Below, in pieces: positions 1 through 7,688 of a stretch of 42,268 bases of DNA. The notes beneath the pieces were generated by a model. It ran no database searches. It was given only the letters and a program-made list of their open reading frames with translations, and was not told the DNA's origin. The first letter of the stretch is position 1. Each line of letters starts with the position of its first letter. Both the position numbers and the translations under genes were made by a program. The DNA comes from a virus: positions 1 through 42,268 of the IMG/VR virus record IMGVR_UViG_3300037247_000177; one strand, 5' to 3'.

Positions 1-12
1 GGTAGCAAAGCA
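1..12. repeat. Left copy of 12-bp terminal direct repeat
   Basis: GGTAGCAAAGCA occurs at the extreme left end and again at 42256-42267, one base before the right end. This could be the overlap of a circular assembly, a short redundancy or a cos-like end. The base after the repeat differs (G here, A at the right end), so the join is not exact. Confidence 0.6.
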
Positions 13-85
13 GCGCACCTTTTTCGCTCTGTAACGATTTGAAACGAGTGTTGCAGAAGTCAACAGTTTTTGAAAGGAGAAAACA

Positions 86-301
86 GTGAGGGTTGTTACT
101 GATGGAAAGCTTATTTGTTATGAGTTTTTGATAAAAAAATATACGTTTAGGATAGCCTTCATTTCTCCTTGGTGGATCCAGCTGCCCTGGTATGATAAAG
201 AGAAGTGGGTATATTATAAAAAATTTTATTGGTTTCCAGAAGTAATATTCGAATCAAGGACCTTTTGTTTTGGGTTTGCATTTAAAAGGAGAAAGTCATG
301 A
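86..301 (+). CDS. Hypothetical protein, aromatic-rich, 71 aa
   Basis: Starts with GTG preceded by a strong AAAGGAG ribosome-binding site. The protein is basic and unusually rich in Trp, Tyr and Phe (for example the SPWWIQLPWY stretch), with no clear transmembrane run and no family I recognise. It is the first gene of a tightly packed series and overlaps the next ORF by 4 bases (ATGA), so translation is probably coupled. It may be a small accessory protein; the function is unknown. Confidence 0.65.
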   Translation: MRVVTDGKLICYEFLIKKYTFRIAFISPWWIQLPWYDKEKWVYYKKFYWFPEVIFESRTFCFGFAFKRRKS

Positions 302-378
302 GAAAAAGATATTTATATTTATCCTTACACGGAAATGACACCGGTCAACAACTTATAATTAGAAAGGAAGACCAATGA
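298..378 (+). CDS. Hypothetical micro-protein, 26 aa
   Basis: A 26-codon ORF that starts in the ATGA overlap with the upstream gene and ends in another ATGA overlap with the gene at 375. An AAAGGAGAAAG ribosome-binding site lies just upstream, inside the previous gene. The perfect packing on both sides argues that it is translated, or at least acts as a translational bridge. No domain is recognisable. Confidence 0.45.
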   Translation: MRKRYLYLSLHGNDTGQQLIIRKEDQ

Positions 379-560
379 AGTTCACTTGTGAATTTGTTTT
401 TCAATCTGCAATTTTAAAAGTCGAAACGGATAAACTCGGCAAGCTGAATAAGGGATTCTTAATCGACAATCAAAATCGCTTTACGGAATTTGAGGCAAAC
501 GCAAGGTATTGGATTGCACCGTCACAGATCACATATATTAAAATTGAAGATGATTCTTGA
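375..560 (+). CDS. Hypothetical protein, 61 aa
   Basis: ATG start with a GAAAGGAAG ribosome-binding site inside the preceding micro-ORF, and a 4-base overlap with it. The protein is soluble and mixed-charge, with alternating hydrophobic residues that suggest a small beta-rich fold. No family recognised. It belongs to the compact run of small genes ahead of the packaging genes. Confidence 0.65.
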   Translation: MKFTCEFVFQSAILKVETDKLGKLNKGFLIDNQNRFTEFEANARYWIAPSQITYIKIEDDS

Positions 561-592
561 AAACAAATAAAATTAAAAGAAAGGATAAAAAA

Positions 593-742
593 ATGAGTGA
601 AGCAACAGAAGCTTATGAGGACGTGATTAACGAAATAGACATCAGGGCGGAGGAATTATCTTCAGAAGATTACAAAGAATTTCTTGAAGAACTTTTCCAT
701 GAAATTGATTCGCGTCTTGTAGTTATCAGGTATGATTCATGA
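593..742 (+). CDS. Hypothetical acidic helical protein, 49 aa
   Basis: The ATG at 593 is chosen over an in-frame TTG at 557 because AAAGGATAAAAAA lies directly before it. The protein is highly acidic (Glu/Asp-rich) and predicted almost wholly helical. It overlaps the next gene by four bases. An acidic phage protein of this size could be a DNA mimic or anti-host factor, but nothing in the sequence proves that. Confidence 0.6.
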   Translation: MSEATEAYEDVINEIDIRAEELSSEDYKEFLEELFHEIDSRLVVIRYDS

Positions 743-951
743 TTAAATTTTTAAAAAGATTCGCGAAAAAGATAGAGAGACTAAACGAAGTTGGAGTTGG
801 AATTACCGACGGTGAACATTGCAATCGAAATTTCTGTTCGGGTACGATTCGAAATGTCGAAGGCTGTTGCACTTGTCACATGGGAAATCCACCTTGTGGT
901 TATTGTACTGACGCACCACATGAATGTGACACTTGTGATTGGGAGGAATAA
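739..951 (+). CDS. Cysteine-rich small protein, probable metal binder, 70 aa
   Basis: ATG overlaps the previous stop. After a basic N-terminal helix (about residues 1-15) there are nine cysteines between residues 28 and 66, including CxxC pairs at 53/56 and 63/66 and a CCxC at 43-46, plus His27, His47 and His61. This pattern suggests one or two zinc sites. No named family recognised. It lies directly before the gpZ-like gene, with one base between the genes. Confidence 0.65.
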   Translation: MIKFLKRFAKKIERLNEVGVGITDGEHCNRNFCSGTIRNVEGCCTCHMGNPPCGYCTDAPHECDTCDWEE

Positions 952-952
952 T

Positions 953-1549
953 ATGAGCGGTGTTTTTAATCTAAAAATTGATGTGTTGAAACTTGAAGAT
1001 GAATTTCGAGACATGAACACAGCACTGAAAAAAGCTGTTGTTAATTCGCTAAACATAATTGGTCGAAAAATAAACAAAGAGATCGCGACAGACATCAAGC
1101 AGAATTATAACATCAAAGCAAGATCGCTGAAGCTTGGCAAAACTGTTCGACTGATACGCGCTGATGCGAGAAGGCAAATCCCTTTTTTTACAATCTCGAT
1201 ACTAAAGCAAGGTCGCGGACTGTTTCTGTATAGTCCGAAGAAAGGAAAAGCCGGTGTTAGTGTAAAGGTTAAGAAGTCGCGCAAGACAGTAAAGGGATCT
1301 TTCTTCATTAAATCAAAAAAGGGCTTCAGGTTTGTCGCTAGAAAGAGCAAAAAAGGCGGCAGGGTCGGACGTATTTCAAGCACAGGAAGGCGGTATCAGG
1401 CACCGCGAAGTGAATTTTTATTCGGCCCATCAATCGCGACTTTGTATCGAAGACGAAAGTCTTTAAAGTTGATTGACAAAGTGATTGACAGAGATTACAA
1501 AAAAACACTTGACGAAAACTTTAACAAACAATTTGAAAAGAGAATTTAA
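953..1549 (+). CDS. Minor tail protein Z-like (lambda gpZ family)
   Basis: Starts at ATG 953, two bases after a GGGAGGAAT ribosome-binding site; the long upstream open frame is a shadow of the Cys-rich gene. The 198-aa, very basic protein has an N-terminal part with a helix like NSLNIIGRKINKEI, a central GVSVKVKKSRKTVKGSF segment and a C-terminal FLFGPSIATLY motif. These are the hallmarks I associate with the prophage minor tail protein Z family, which acts at the head-tail junction or tail terminus. In lambda Z sits in the tail block; here it is upstream of the small terminase gene, away from the other tail genes. Confidence 0.72.
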   Translation: MSGVFNLKIDVLKLEDEFRDMNTALKKAVVNSLNIIGRKINKEIATDIKQNYNIKARSLKLGKTVRLIRADARRQIPFFTISILKQGRGLFLYSPKKGKAGVSVKVKKSRKTVKGSFFIKSKKGFRFVARKSKKGGRVGRISSTGRRYQAPRSEFLFGPSIATLYRRRKSLKLIDKVIDRDYKKTLDENFNKQFEKRI

Positions 1550-1567
1550 TTTTTAGAAAGGATGATG

Positions 1568-1990
1568 ATGAAAACTACAAAAGATAAAACCGGCGAAAAC
1601 AAGAACAAGGCGCCACAGGTCAGCGCAACGTTTAAAGAGAATTTGAAAACGAAACTGTCAGAGCCTGAATTAAAAGAGTACGCGAAATCACTTTCAGAAA
1701 AATACATAGAACACGGGCAGCTTGAAGCAGACAAGAAAGGTGTTGTTGCTGAATACAAAGCAAAGACTGACACGCTTGAAGGCCAGTTGAGTTTATTGAG
1801 TCAAAAAGTTTCTACCCAACACGAATGGCGTGACGTTGAGTGCCACTGGGATTATAACTGGAAGACCGACAGAAAGAGATTTGTCCGGGAAGATACTGGC
1901 GAGATCGTGCGCGAAGATAAGATCACACAGCAAGACAGACAGAAATTGTTTCCACTTGAAAAAAACAATGAAGAGACAAAGACTAAATAA
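1568..1990 (+). CDS. Conserved-type phage hypothetical protein, 140 aa
   Basis: Three consecutive ATGs (1562, 1565, 1568) follow an AGAAAGG ribosome-binding site; 1568 has the best spacing (6 nt). The N-terminal two thirds are Lys/Glu-rich and predicted coiled coil (about residues 20-80). The C-terminal part has a distinct VECHWDYNW strand and a REDTGEIVREDK hairpin-like segment typical of small phage proteins that carry an 'R-x-DTGE' element. It sits just before the small terminase gene. Function unknown. Confidence 0.65.
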   Translation: MKTTKDKTGENKNKAPQVSATFKENLKTKLSEPELKEYAKSLSEKYIEHGQLEADKKGVVAEYKAKTDTLEGQLSLLSQKVSTQHEWRDVECHWDYNWKTDRKRFVREDTGEIVREDKITQQDRQKLFPLEKNNEETKTK

Positions 1991-2003
1991 GTGAAAGGTA
2001 TCC

Positions 2004-2486
2004 ATGAAAAAGAAAACTGCAACGAACTTGCTATCAATGAGTGCTTACGCGAAAAAGCGTGACGTTTCTTATGAATTGATACGAAGATATTGCAAAGAAG
2101 GACGGATTACGCTGACCGATGGCAAGATTGATCCAATCGCTGCAGACCAAGAACTCGCCGATAGTGTTCAATTGAACGGCAATAGCAAGCTGAATAAGGG
2201 CGAAGATGAAAAAATCAACCACACTCTGGACTTCAACAAAGCAAAAGCACGGCGCGAGAAGTACAAAGCCGATCTTGCGGAACTCGAACTTCAAGAAAAA
2301 CTTGGAAAACTAATTTCGATTGTTCAAGTCCAAAAGGAAGCTGAAGATTTGTATCGAAAATATCGTGATCAGATGTTGAATGTTGTAATCAGGGCAACAA
2401 AGAAACTTCTTGGTGAAACAAGTGAGTTCAAATTCAGGAAAGTTTTGAAAAAAGAAATTGAGGACGCAATTAAGGAGATCAAATGA
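2004..2486 (+). CDS. Terminase small subunit-like (Nu1 type)
   Basis: 160 aa. The N-terminus (residues 10-40) looks like the winged helix-turn-helix of lambda gpNu1: an AYAKKRDVSYELIRRYCKEG segment followed by a beta turn. The middle (about 75-105) has the ARREKYKADLAELELQEK type of helix common in Nu1/DUF1441-like DNA-packaging proteins. The small subunit recognises the packaging site on the DNA and presents it to the large subunit. The large subunit here (5763) is of the lambda GpA type, which agrees with a Nu1-type partner, although about 3.3 kb of other genes separates them. Confidence 0.72.
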   Translation: MKKKTATNLLSMSAYAKKRDVSYELIRRYCKEGRITLTDGKIDPIAADQELADSVQLNGNSKLNKGEDEKINHTLDFNKAKARREKYKADLAELELQEKLGKLISIVQVQKEAEDLYRKYRDQMLNVVIRATKKLLGETSEFKFRKVLKKEIEDAIKEIK

Positions 2487-2632
2487 GAAAATCAACAAAG
2501 CGCGTGATCGATAGATGGAAAGATCATGCAAAAAAAATCAAGAACAGAGCGCAAAGAAATTCGTTGATATTTATGATTGATGGAATCGAACTTAAAATTA
2601 AAATGAACGCGAAGGAATTAGGTGAAGAATGA
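2483..2632 (+). CDS. Hypothetical basic protein, 49 aa
   Basis: ATG overlaps the end of the small terminase gene (ATGA), with AAGGAG upstream. The protein is strongly basic at its N-terminus with a hydrophobic strand near the centre (SLIFMIDGIELKI). No family recognised. Its tight coupling to the terminase gene suggests co-expression. Confidence 0.6.
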   Translation: MRKSTKRVIDRWKDHAKKIKNRAQRNSLIFMIDGIELKIKMNAKELGEE

Positions 2633-2802
2633 CAAACAAACAAAAAGTTAAGTTGATGAAAATGGATGATCTAATGTTATTGATGCAACTTTCTATGGCT
2701 TTTGGCAATACACCAAACGCAAAACTGGGAAGTTATCACAGAAAAAACTTGATGAAGATTTTCGAGGATCTAAATCTTGAACACATCGAAGATTTACCAT
2801 GA
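2629..2802 (+). CDS. Hypothetical helical protein, 57 aa
   Basis: Starts in a 4-base overlap with the previous gene and ends in a 4-base overlap with the methyltransferase gene. It is Met- and Leu-rich and predicted all-helical. Nothing identifies a function. The gap-free packing on both sides supports a real gene. Confidence 0.6.
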   Translation: MTNKQKVKLMKMDDLMLLMQLSMAFGNTPNAKLGSYHRKNLMKIFEDLNLEHIEDLP

Positions 2803-3947
2803 ATACCGAAATATTACAAGGTGATTGTTTAGAAGTTTTACAAGGCATGGATAGCGAGAGCGTTGATATGTGTATGACAAGTCCACCGTATTGGGGATTG
2901 AGGGACTATGGTGAAGATGGACAGTTAGGACTTGAACCAACTTATCAGGAGTACATTGATAAGTTGATTGCTATATTCGATGAAGTCAAGCGTGTGTTGA
3001 AGGAGACCGGTACTTGTTGGGTGAATTTGGGTGATACGTATTCAACTATATCAGGAACAATGGGCAATGATAAATATGTCCAGCCAAAATATGTAGCTGC
3101 TAATGATGTTATGAATTTTAAACAACCAAAGACTGGCTTACAATCTAAATGCCTCATAGGCATACCCGAACGCTTTGCCATAGCCATGACAGATGCGGGC
3201 TGGATAAGGCGTAATACGATTATCTGGTACAAGCCTAGCTGTATGCCTTCAAGTGCTAACGACAGGTTTACGGTGGACTTTGAATACCTATATTTCTTTA
3301 CGAAGAAACCACAGTATTGGTTTGAACAACAGTTTGAGCCTTTTAAGTCAAATCAATATGATATTAATAAACCTAGAAACAAAGGCGCCGAAAATTATGC
3401 CTTAAATTCACAGAAAGGTGTTAATAATCCAATATCTGAAGGCGAAAGGGATTGGTATAAGAATGGCGCCAGAAACAAAAGATGTGTATGGGAAATATGT
3501 CCACAACGTTATAGCGATGCTCATTTCGCTACATACCCGGAGGAATTGTGTTATGTGCCTATTAAGGCGGGGTGTCCCAGGTATATCTGTAAGAAGTGTG
3601 GGAAGGCTAGAGAGAAAATATACAACAAAAAAGTAACCTTTCATAGTGGATATGGAAAGGCTAATAATCCACCCAAAGGAAAATGGAATGGGAAAGAACA
3701 GCAAGTCAGTGGTGATTACGATATAAGAATGGGACCAAAGACTGAATTAATTGACAAGGGTTATACAGATTGCGGTTGTAATGCTGGATTTGAAGGCGGT
3801 ACGGTTCTGGACCCTTTCATGGGATCGGGCACGACTTTAAAAGTGGCCAGAGGCACAGGCCGGAATGGTATAGGTATTGAGCTTAATCCTGAGTATATTG
3901 AATTGGCCAAGAAGCGTATTGATATAGAGCAAGGGCGATTATTTTAG
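2799..3947 (+). CDS. DNA methyltransferase (N6-adenine or N4-cytosine)
   Basis: 382 aa. The catalytic motif TSPPYW is at residues 27-32 and the AdoMet-binding motif DPFMGSGTT is near residue 338, close to the C-terminus. This permuted order is typical of beta-class amino-methyltransferases. A cysteine cluster (CPRYICKKCGK near residues 258-270, with further Cys near 323-325) looks like a zinc knuckle inserted between the two motifs. The enzyme probably methylates an exocyclic amino group in phage DNA, to evade restriction or mark DNA for packaging. There is no linked restriction gene, so it is a solitary phage methylase. The target sequence cannot be read from this gene. Confidence 0.9.
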   Translation: MNTEILQGDCLEVLQGMDSESVDMCMTSPPYWGLRDYGEDGQLGLEPTYQEYIDKLIAIFDEVKRVLKETGTCWVNLGDTYSTISGTMGNDKYVQPKYVAANDVMNFKQPKTGLQSKCLIGIPERFAIAMTDAGWIRRNTIIWYKPSCMPSSANDRFTVDFEYLYFFTKKPQYWFEQQFEPFKSNQYDINKPRNKGAENYALNSQKGVNNPISEGERDWYKNGARNKRCVWEICPQRYSDAHFATYPEELCYVPIKAGCPRYICKKCGKAREKIYNKKVTFHSGYGKANNPPKGKWNGKEQQVSGDYDIRMGPKTELIDKGYTDCGCNAGFEGGTVLDPFMGSGTTLKVARGTGRNGIGIELNPEYIELAKKRIDIEQGRLF

Positions 3948-3999
3948 TTGACATGTTCAATTTAACAGTCGAGAATTATTAGTTCATTGATTCACGGCA

Positions 4000-4034
4000 A
4001 GGGAGGGACTTTGCGAGGTCTCTCCCTACTTATT
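4000..4034 (+). terminator. Hairpin after methyltransferase gene, terminator-like
   Basis: A 10-bp stem (4000-4009 with 4018-4027, one G.U pair) encloses an 8-nt loop and is followed by ACTTATTTT. It lies in the 112-bp gap between the methyltransferase and J-domain genes. The U-run is interrupted, so termination may be partial. Confidence 0.55.
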
Positions 4035-4059
4035 TTAACAGAAAAGGATGACACTTTAC

Positions 4060-4695
4060 ATGCAAGACCATTATAAAACGCTTGGCGTCAAACGCAACGC
4101 GACACAACAAGAAGTAAAAGACGCTTATCGAGGCAAAGCGAAAGAAAATCATCCAGATAAACACGGTGGCGATGAACAGCTTTTCAAGATACTTTCAAAC
4201 GCATACACTGTTTTGGTGGATCCAGACAGACGAAAGTTTTATGACGATACTGGAAGTGAAATGAAGCCGGGTGAATTTGAAAGAAAAGCTGACGCGCTTC
4301 TGCAACAACTCTTTCAGTTGATCGTTTCGCAGAACGGACTTGAAAAAATTATTCATCTTGACATCATTATGATGATGAATCAACAGATCGACAAGGGCAT
4401 GACAGAGCTTAAAAAGAAAATCGACAAAGCAAAGAGAAGCAAAGCGGAGACTGAAAAGATTCTAAAAAGACTAAAGCATAAGAATAAAAACAACCCAATC
4501 AGTGCAATGTTAAAACACGAAATTCAAAAACATTCTGAATCGATCACGCAGACACGTCAAGAAATGGAAGTTGGAAGGAGATCGCGAAAAATATTGAAAG
4601 ATTACAGCTTCGATTTTGAGGAACAAATGCAAGTCGTTAATCCACTATACGCTGAAAATTTTAAAACACATACTATCACTTTTACGGGAACATAA
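4060..4695 (+). CDS. J-domain (DnaJ-like) protein
   Basis: I choose ATG 4060 because the GAAAAGG ribosome-binding site is about 12 nt upstream; the ATG at 4048 touches that site. The protein is 211 aa. Residues 4-65 form a J domain with the invariant HPD at 31-33 and the 'DPDRRKFYDDTG' helix IV end. The rest (about 75-211) is helical and coiled-coil rich, without the Gly/Phe or zinc regions of full DnaJ. J domains stimulate the ATPase of host DnaK, so the phage may recruit the chaperone for replication-complex remodelling or capsid assembly. It lies directly upstream of, and overlaps by one base, the RusA-like gene. Confidence 0.88.
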   Translation: MQDHYKTLGVKRNATQQEVKDAYRGKAKENHPDKHGGDEQLFKILSNAYTVLVDPDRRKFYDDTGSEMKPGEFERKADALLQQLFQLIVSQNGLEKIIHLDIIMMMNQQIDKGMTELKKKIDKAKRSKAETEKILKRLKHKNKNNPISAMLKHEIQKHSESITQTRQEMEVGRRSRKILKDYSFDFEEQMQVVNPLYAENFKTHTITFTGT

Positions 4696-5036
4696 TGAGT
4701 GAAAAAATAACAGTAAGAATTAAGCCTCTCTCTGTTAATGATGCATGGAGGGGTCGCAGATTTAAAACATCTGAGTATAAGCAGTTTGAAAATGCAGTCA
4801 TGGCGTTGTTGCCGAAAACTTTATATATTCCAGTTAATCACTACACTAACGAAATGGAGATATACTTAAATTTCGGAGTGTCAAGCAAGGGATTCGATTG
4901 GGACAATGCGATAAAGCCATTTGTGGATGTATTGCAGAAGAAATACGGATTCAATGACAATAAGATTTACAAGGCCGTTATTGAAAAGACAATAGTAAAA
5001 AAAGGTGATGAATTTATAAGGTTTGAATTGAAATAA
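4695..5036 (+). CDS. RusA-like Holliday junction resolvase
   Basis: 113 aa, with the start in a TAATG overlap with the J-domain gene. The RusA signature is clear: SVNDAWRG near residues 13-20, then the acidic catalytic cluster FDWDNAIKPFVDVL with Asp68, Asp70 and Asp78, and Asp88 in the GFNDNK turn. Length matches the family (about 120 aa). RusA dimers cut four-way DNA junctions; in phages they resolve branched replication or recombination DNA before packaging, which fits its position near the terminase genes. Confidence 0.88.
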   Translation: MSEKITVRIKPLSVNDAWRGRRFKTSEYKQFENAVMALLPKTLYIPVNHYTNEMEIYLNFGVSSKGFDWDNAIKPFVDVLQKKYGFNDNKIYKAVIEKTIVKKGDEFIRFELK

Positions 5037-5048
5037 GAAAGGTTGAAA

Positions 5049-5216
5049 ATGAGTGAAGCAAGCAGATGTGGAGCTTTCGGAATTTATATTTGGATAATTG
5101 GCGTAACGCTTTTAGTAATACTAAATATGTTTATTTGTCAATATTATGGTCGCTGTCTGATAGCTGATGATAGACACGTACACGGAGAGAATTTTTTCTC
5201 TTTTCTGGAAAGATAA
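5049..5216 (+). CDS. Small single-pass membrane protein, 55 aa
   Basis: Starts at ATG 5049 with GAAAGGTTG upstream. About residues 11-33 form one hydrophobic helix (IYIWIIGVTLLVILNMFI) followed by a charged cytoplasmic-type tail. Its end overlaps the next ORF by 50 bp in another frame, so one of the two starts may differ from the one proposed. It could be an inner-membrane accessory protein; it does not look like a canonical holin, which usually has two or three helices. Confidence 0.55.
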   Translation: MSEASRCGAFGIYIWIIGVTLLVILNMFICQYYGRCLIADDRHVHGENFFSFLER

Positions 5217-5358
5217 GAATAAATCTTATGTAAGTGTCGAAGAAAACCAGAGAATATTTATTCAAGACATGCTTAATTCTGGATATTATGCAACATGGGC
5301 GGCCGGTTTCGAAAACGCACAAAGAGAAATTAATAATTATATGCGAGGACTTGTATGA
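5167..5358 (+). CDS. Hypothetical protein, 63 aa
   Basis: The ATG at 5167 lies inside the end of the membrane-protein gene, with no strong ribosome-binding site, so it may depend on translational coupling. The protein is amphipathic and helical, with a YYATWAAGFENAQREIN helix near the C-terminus. It ends in an ATGA overlap with the next gene, which supports its reality. Function unknown. Confidence 0.55.
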   Translation: MIDTYTERIFSLFWKDKNKSYVSVEENQRIFIQDMLNSGYYATWAAGFENAQREINNYMRGLV

Positions 5359-5525
5359 ATTATAGTTGTTTAAAATGTGGAAGCACAAATATGGATACAT
5401 CTGGATTACATTGTATGTCATGTAGTCAAAATCATTATATAAAATTGCCAGAAAATGAATTAAGTACTGTTGAAATATATATACAAGAATTATACGATAG
5501 TCTGAAGAAAAACGAAAATTATTGA
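5355..5525 (+). CDS. Zinc-ribbon-like small protein, 56 aa
   Basis: ATGA overlap at the start. Two CxxC pairs (Cys5/Cys8 and Cys20/Cys23) 12 residues apart make a compact zinc ribbon, followed by an acidic helical tail with several Tyr. Such stand-alone ribbons are common in phage accessory regions and may bind nucleic acid or protein. No more specific family recognised. Confidence 0.6.
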   Translation: MNYSCLKCGSTNMDTSGLHCMSCSQNHYIKLPENELSTVEIYIQELYDSLKKNENY

Positions 5526-5537
5526 AAGAGGCGACAG

Positions 5538-5720
5538 ATGATAGCAGGCGGACTAAATGTAAATAAAATTAACTGTGGTGAGCAATACGAGGGAGAGGCT
5601 AATAATTTGCGATGTAGTTTACAAATAGAGCGAGAATTTACTGAAATATTATTGTTGGAAATTCACAAGCTAAAGCGCAGACTTAGAAAAGTTAAGCATC
5701 ATAATAAAAAATGTATATAA
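5538..5720 (+). CDS. Hypothetical protein, basic C-terminal helix, 60 aa
   Basis: Good ribosome-binding site (GAAAGAGGCGACAG before ATG). The second half is an amphipathic helix that ends in a very basic segment (KLKRRLRKVKHHNKK), which suggests nucleic-acid binding. It is the last gene before the strong promoter of the large terminase gene. Function unknown. Confidence 0.55.
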   Translation: MIAGGLNVNKINCGEQYEGEANNLRCSLQIEREFTEILLLEIHKLKRRLRKVKHHNKKCI

Positions 5721-5726
5721 AAAGAG

Positions 5727-5756
5727 TTGACAGCAATCATTGATTTGTTTTATATT
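5727..5756 (+). promoter_or_regulatory. Sigma-70-type promoter for the large terminase gene
   Basis: TTGACA at 5727-5732, an 18-bp spacer, then TATATT at 5751-5756. Transcription would start about 7 nt later, at or next to the ATG of the terminase gene (5763). There is no ribosome-binding site for that ATG, so the mRNA may be leaderless or nearly so. Confidence 0.6.
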
Positions 5757-5762
5757 TTGTGA

Positions 5763-7688
5763 ATGGTTGTAAGTAAGTTGAAAAAGAAAGGAATTTTTAC
5801 AGACGCGGCTTTGCGTGGACTCACTCTCGATCCTGATTTGCTCGTTTACGAATGGGCAGAAAAATATCGTGTTCTTTCGTCAAAAGGCTCAGCAGAACCG
5901 GGATTGTGGCGAAACGAACGAACTCCATACCTTAAAGAAATCATGCAATGTCTTTCGGCGAACAATCCTTCCGAATACATTGTTTTTGTTTCTGGAACTC
6001 AACTCGGAAAAACTGAATGTATTTTGAATTGGACTGGCGAAGTTATTCACTTGATGCCTGGACCGATGGCAATAGTTCAGTCAACACTTTCATCTGGTGA
6101 AATCTTTTCGAAACAAAGATTGCAACCAATGATCGACAACACGCCAGTTTTATTCAATAAAGTTGCGAAGTCTCGCGAACGCGAAGCTGGAAACACAGTG
6201 ATGATGAAAGAGTTTCCGGGTGGAAGCGTCAACATACTGACAGCGAATTCAGAAGATACTTTGCGATCAAAGCCAATTCGTTTTCTTGCACTTGATGAAG
6301 TAGACATGTACCCGGGCTGGACGATCTCGAAGGCAATTGAAAGAACAGAAACATTCACGAACAGAAAAATCTTTTTGTGTTCATCACCAAAAAAGCTTGA
6401 AGATTCTTTGATCTGGGCTGAATATCTTATGTCAGACCAACGAAAATTCTTTTTGCCTTGTCCAGATTGTAATTCATTTCAGGTTTTAACATGGAAGAAT
6501 TTGAAATTCGAATATGATCGAAAGACGTTCAAGCTTAAAGGTGAGGTACTTCTTGCGTGTGAACATGAACATTGTGGGTCGCTGATATCTGAAAATAAAA
6601 AAACAGAAATGTTACAACGCGGAGAATGGCGCGCACAGAATCCAGACGGAAAATATCCCGGATTTCACTTGCCACAATTCTATTCACTACTTGGTAACAG
6701 CAAATGGCGAAGTGCTGTTCGGAAACATTTAAAGATTCTACAAAAAAAAGAGAAAGGCAATCCGACATATCTTCAAGATCGAGAGACTTGGACAAATGAT
6801 GTTCTTGCAGAGCCTTGGGAAGAGCAAAGCACACCGACAACAAGTTGGGAAGTTCTATTCAATAGACGTGAAGATTACAAAGTTGAACCACTGAATGACA
6901 AGATCATTTTATTAACAGCAGGCGTTGATATTCAAGATGATCGAATCGAAGCTCAAGTTGTTGGACATGGTTTTGATTATGAAACATTTGTGATCGAATA
7001 TAAAACATTTCATGGCAAATTATCTGAATTGGAGATCTGGTCACATCTTGACGAATTTCTCTTGAAGTCATATCGGCATCCTTGTGGCCAGCACATGCGA
7101 ATCATGTCAGCAGCTATTGATACGGGTGGTCACTATCCCGCGAAAGTGTACGAGTTTACAAAAACGAGATACATACCAAAGGTCAGATATGTTTTTTCGA
7201 TCAAAGGCGCGAGTTCATACAATCAACCAATTGTCAGCGCACCGTCAAAGAAGCAGGGCGCGTATTTGTTTGTTGTGGGAACCGATACTGCAAAAGACCA
7301 CTTGAACGAATGCCTGAAGACAGAATTGCCAGGCGCCGGTTACGTTCATTTTCCCTTAACAATGCCAGAATCATACTTTCATCAACTCTGTTCTGAAAGC
7401 AAAGTGACAGAGTGGTTCAAAGGCAAAAGAAGAAAAGTTTGGAAGAATAAGAGTCGCGCAAGAAACGAAGCGCTTGACACTTTTGTTTATGCAATTGTTG
7501 CTTTAAACATTCTTCAGTATTGGTTGGCTCCGAATAAGACAGTCACGCAGATGATTGAAGAAATTTCAAAAAAAGAAAAAATAACTTTACAAACGGATAA
7601 AAATGTTGTAAAGGGTACAATTGATAAGGTCAGTGAGCAAAAGACAAGGCCACGTAGACGGATGATCTCGAAAGGAGTTCAAGTTTAA
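5763..7688 (+). CDS. Terminase large subunit (GpA family)
   Basis: 641 aa, close to lambda gpA (641 aa). The N-terminal ATPase domain has a Walker A-like GTQLGKT at residues 78-84 and a Walker B FLALDEVD at 174-181. The C-terminal nuclease domain has the AGVDIQDD strand near residue 386, an AIDTGG strand near 450 and the ARNEALDTFVYA segment near 568, all typical GpA motifs. The protein binds the prohead portal, cuts concatemeric DNA and pumps it in. The gene follows its own promoter and ends in a one-base overlap with the ubiquitin-like gene. GpA-type enzymes normally make cos ends. Confidence 0.93.
   Translation: MVVSKLKKKGIFTDAALRGLTLDPDLLVYEWAEKYRVLSSKGSAEPGLWRNERTPYLKEIMQCLSANNPSEYIVFVSGTQLGKTECILNWTGEVIHLMPGPMAIVQSTLSSGEIFSKQRLQPMIDNTPVLFNKVAKSREREAGNTVMMKEFPGGSVNILTANSEDTLRSKPIRFLALDEVDMYPGWTISKAIERTETFTNRKIFLCSSPKKLEDSLIWAEYLMSDQRKFFLPCPDCNSFQVLTWKNLKFEYDRKTFKLKGEVLLACEHEHCGSLISENKKTEMLQRGEWRAQNPDGKYPGFHLPQFYSLLGNSKWRSAVRKHLKILQKKEKGNPTYLQDRETWTNDVLAEPWEEQSTPTTSWEVLFNRREDYKVEPLNDKIILLTAGVDIQDDRIEAQVVGHGFDYETFVIEYKTFHGKLSELEIWSHLDEFLLKSYRHPCGQHMRIMSAAIDTGGHYPAKVYEFTKTRYIPKVRYVFSIKGASSYNQPIVSAPSKKQGAYLFVVGTDTAKDHLNECLKTELPGAGYVHFPLTMPESYFHQLCSESKVTEWFKGKRRKVWKNKSRARNEALDTFVYAIVALNILQYWLAPNKTVTQMIEEISKKEKITLQTDKNVVKGTIDKVSEQKTRPRRRMISKGVQV

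Noticed and set aside
3948-3975. Promoter starting TTGACA after the methyltransferase gene
   Set aside because: No -10 element at 16-18 bp; the nearest AT-rich hexamer is about 20 bp away.
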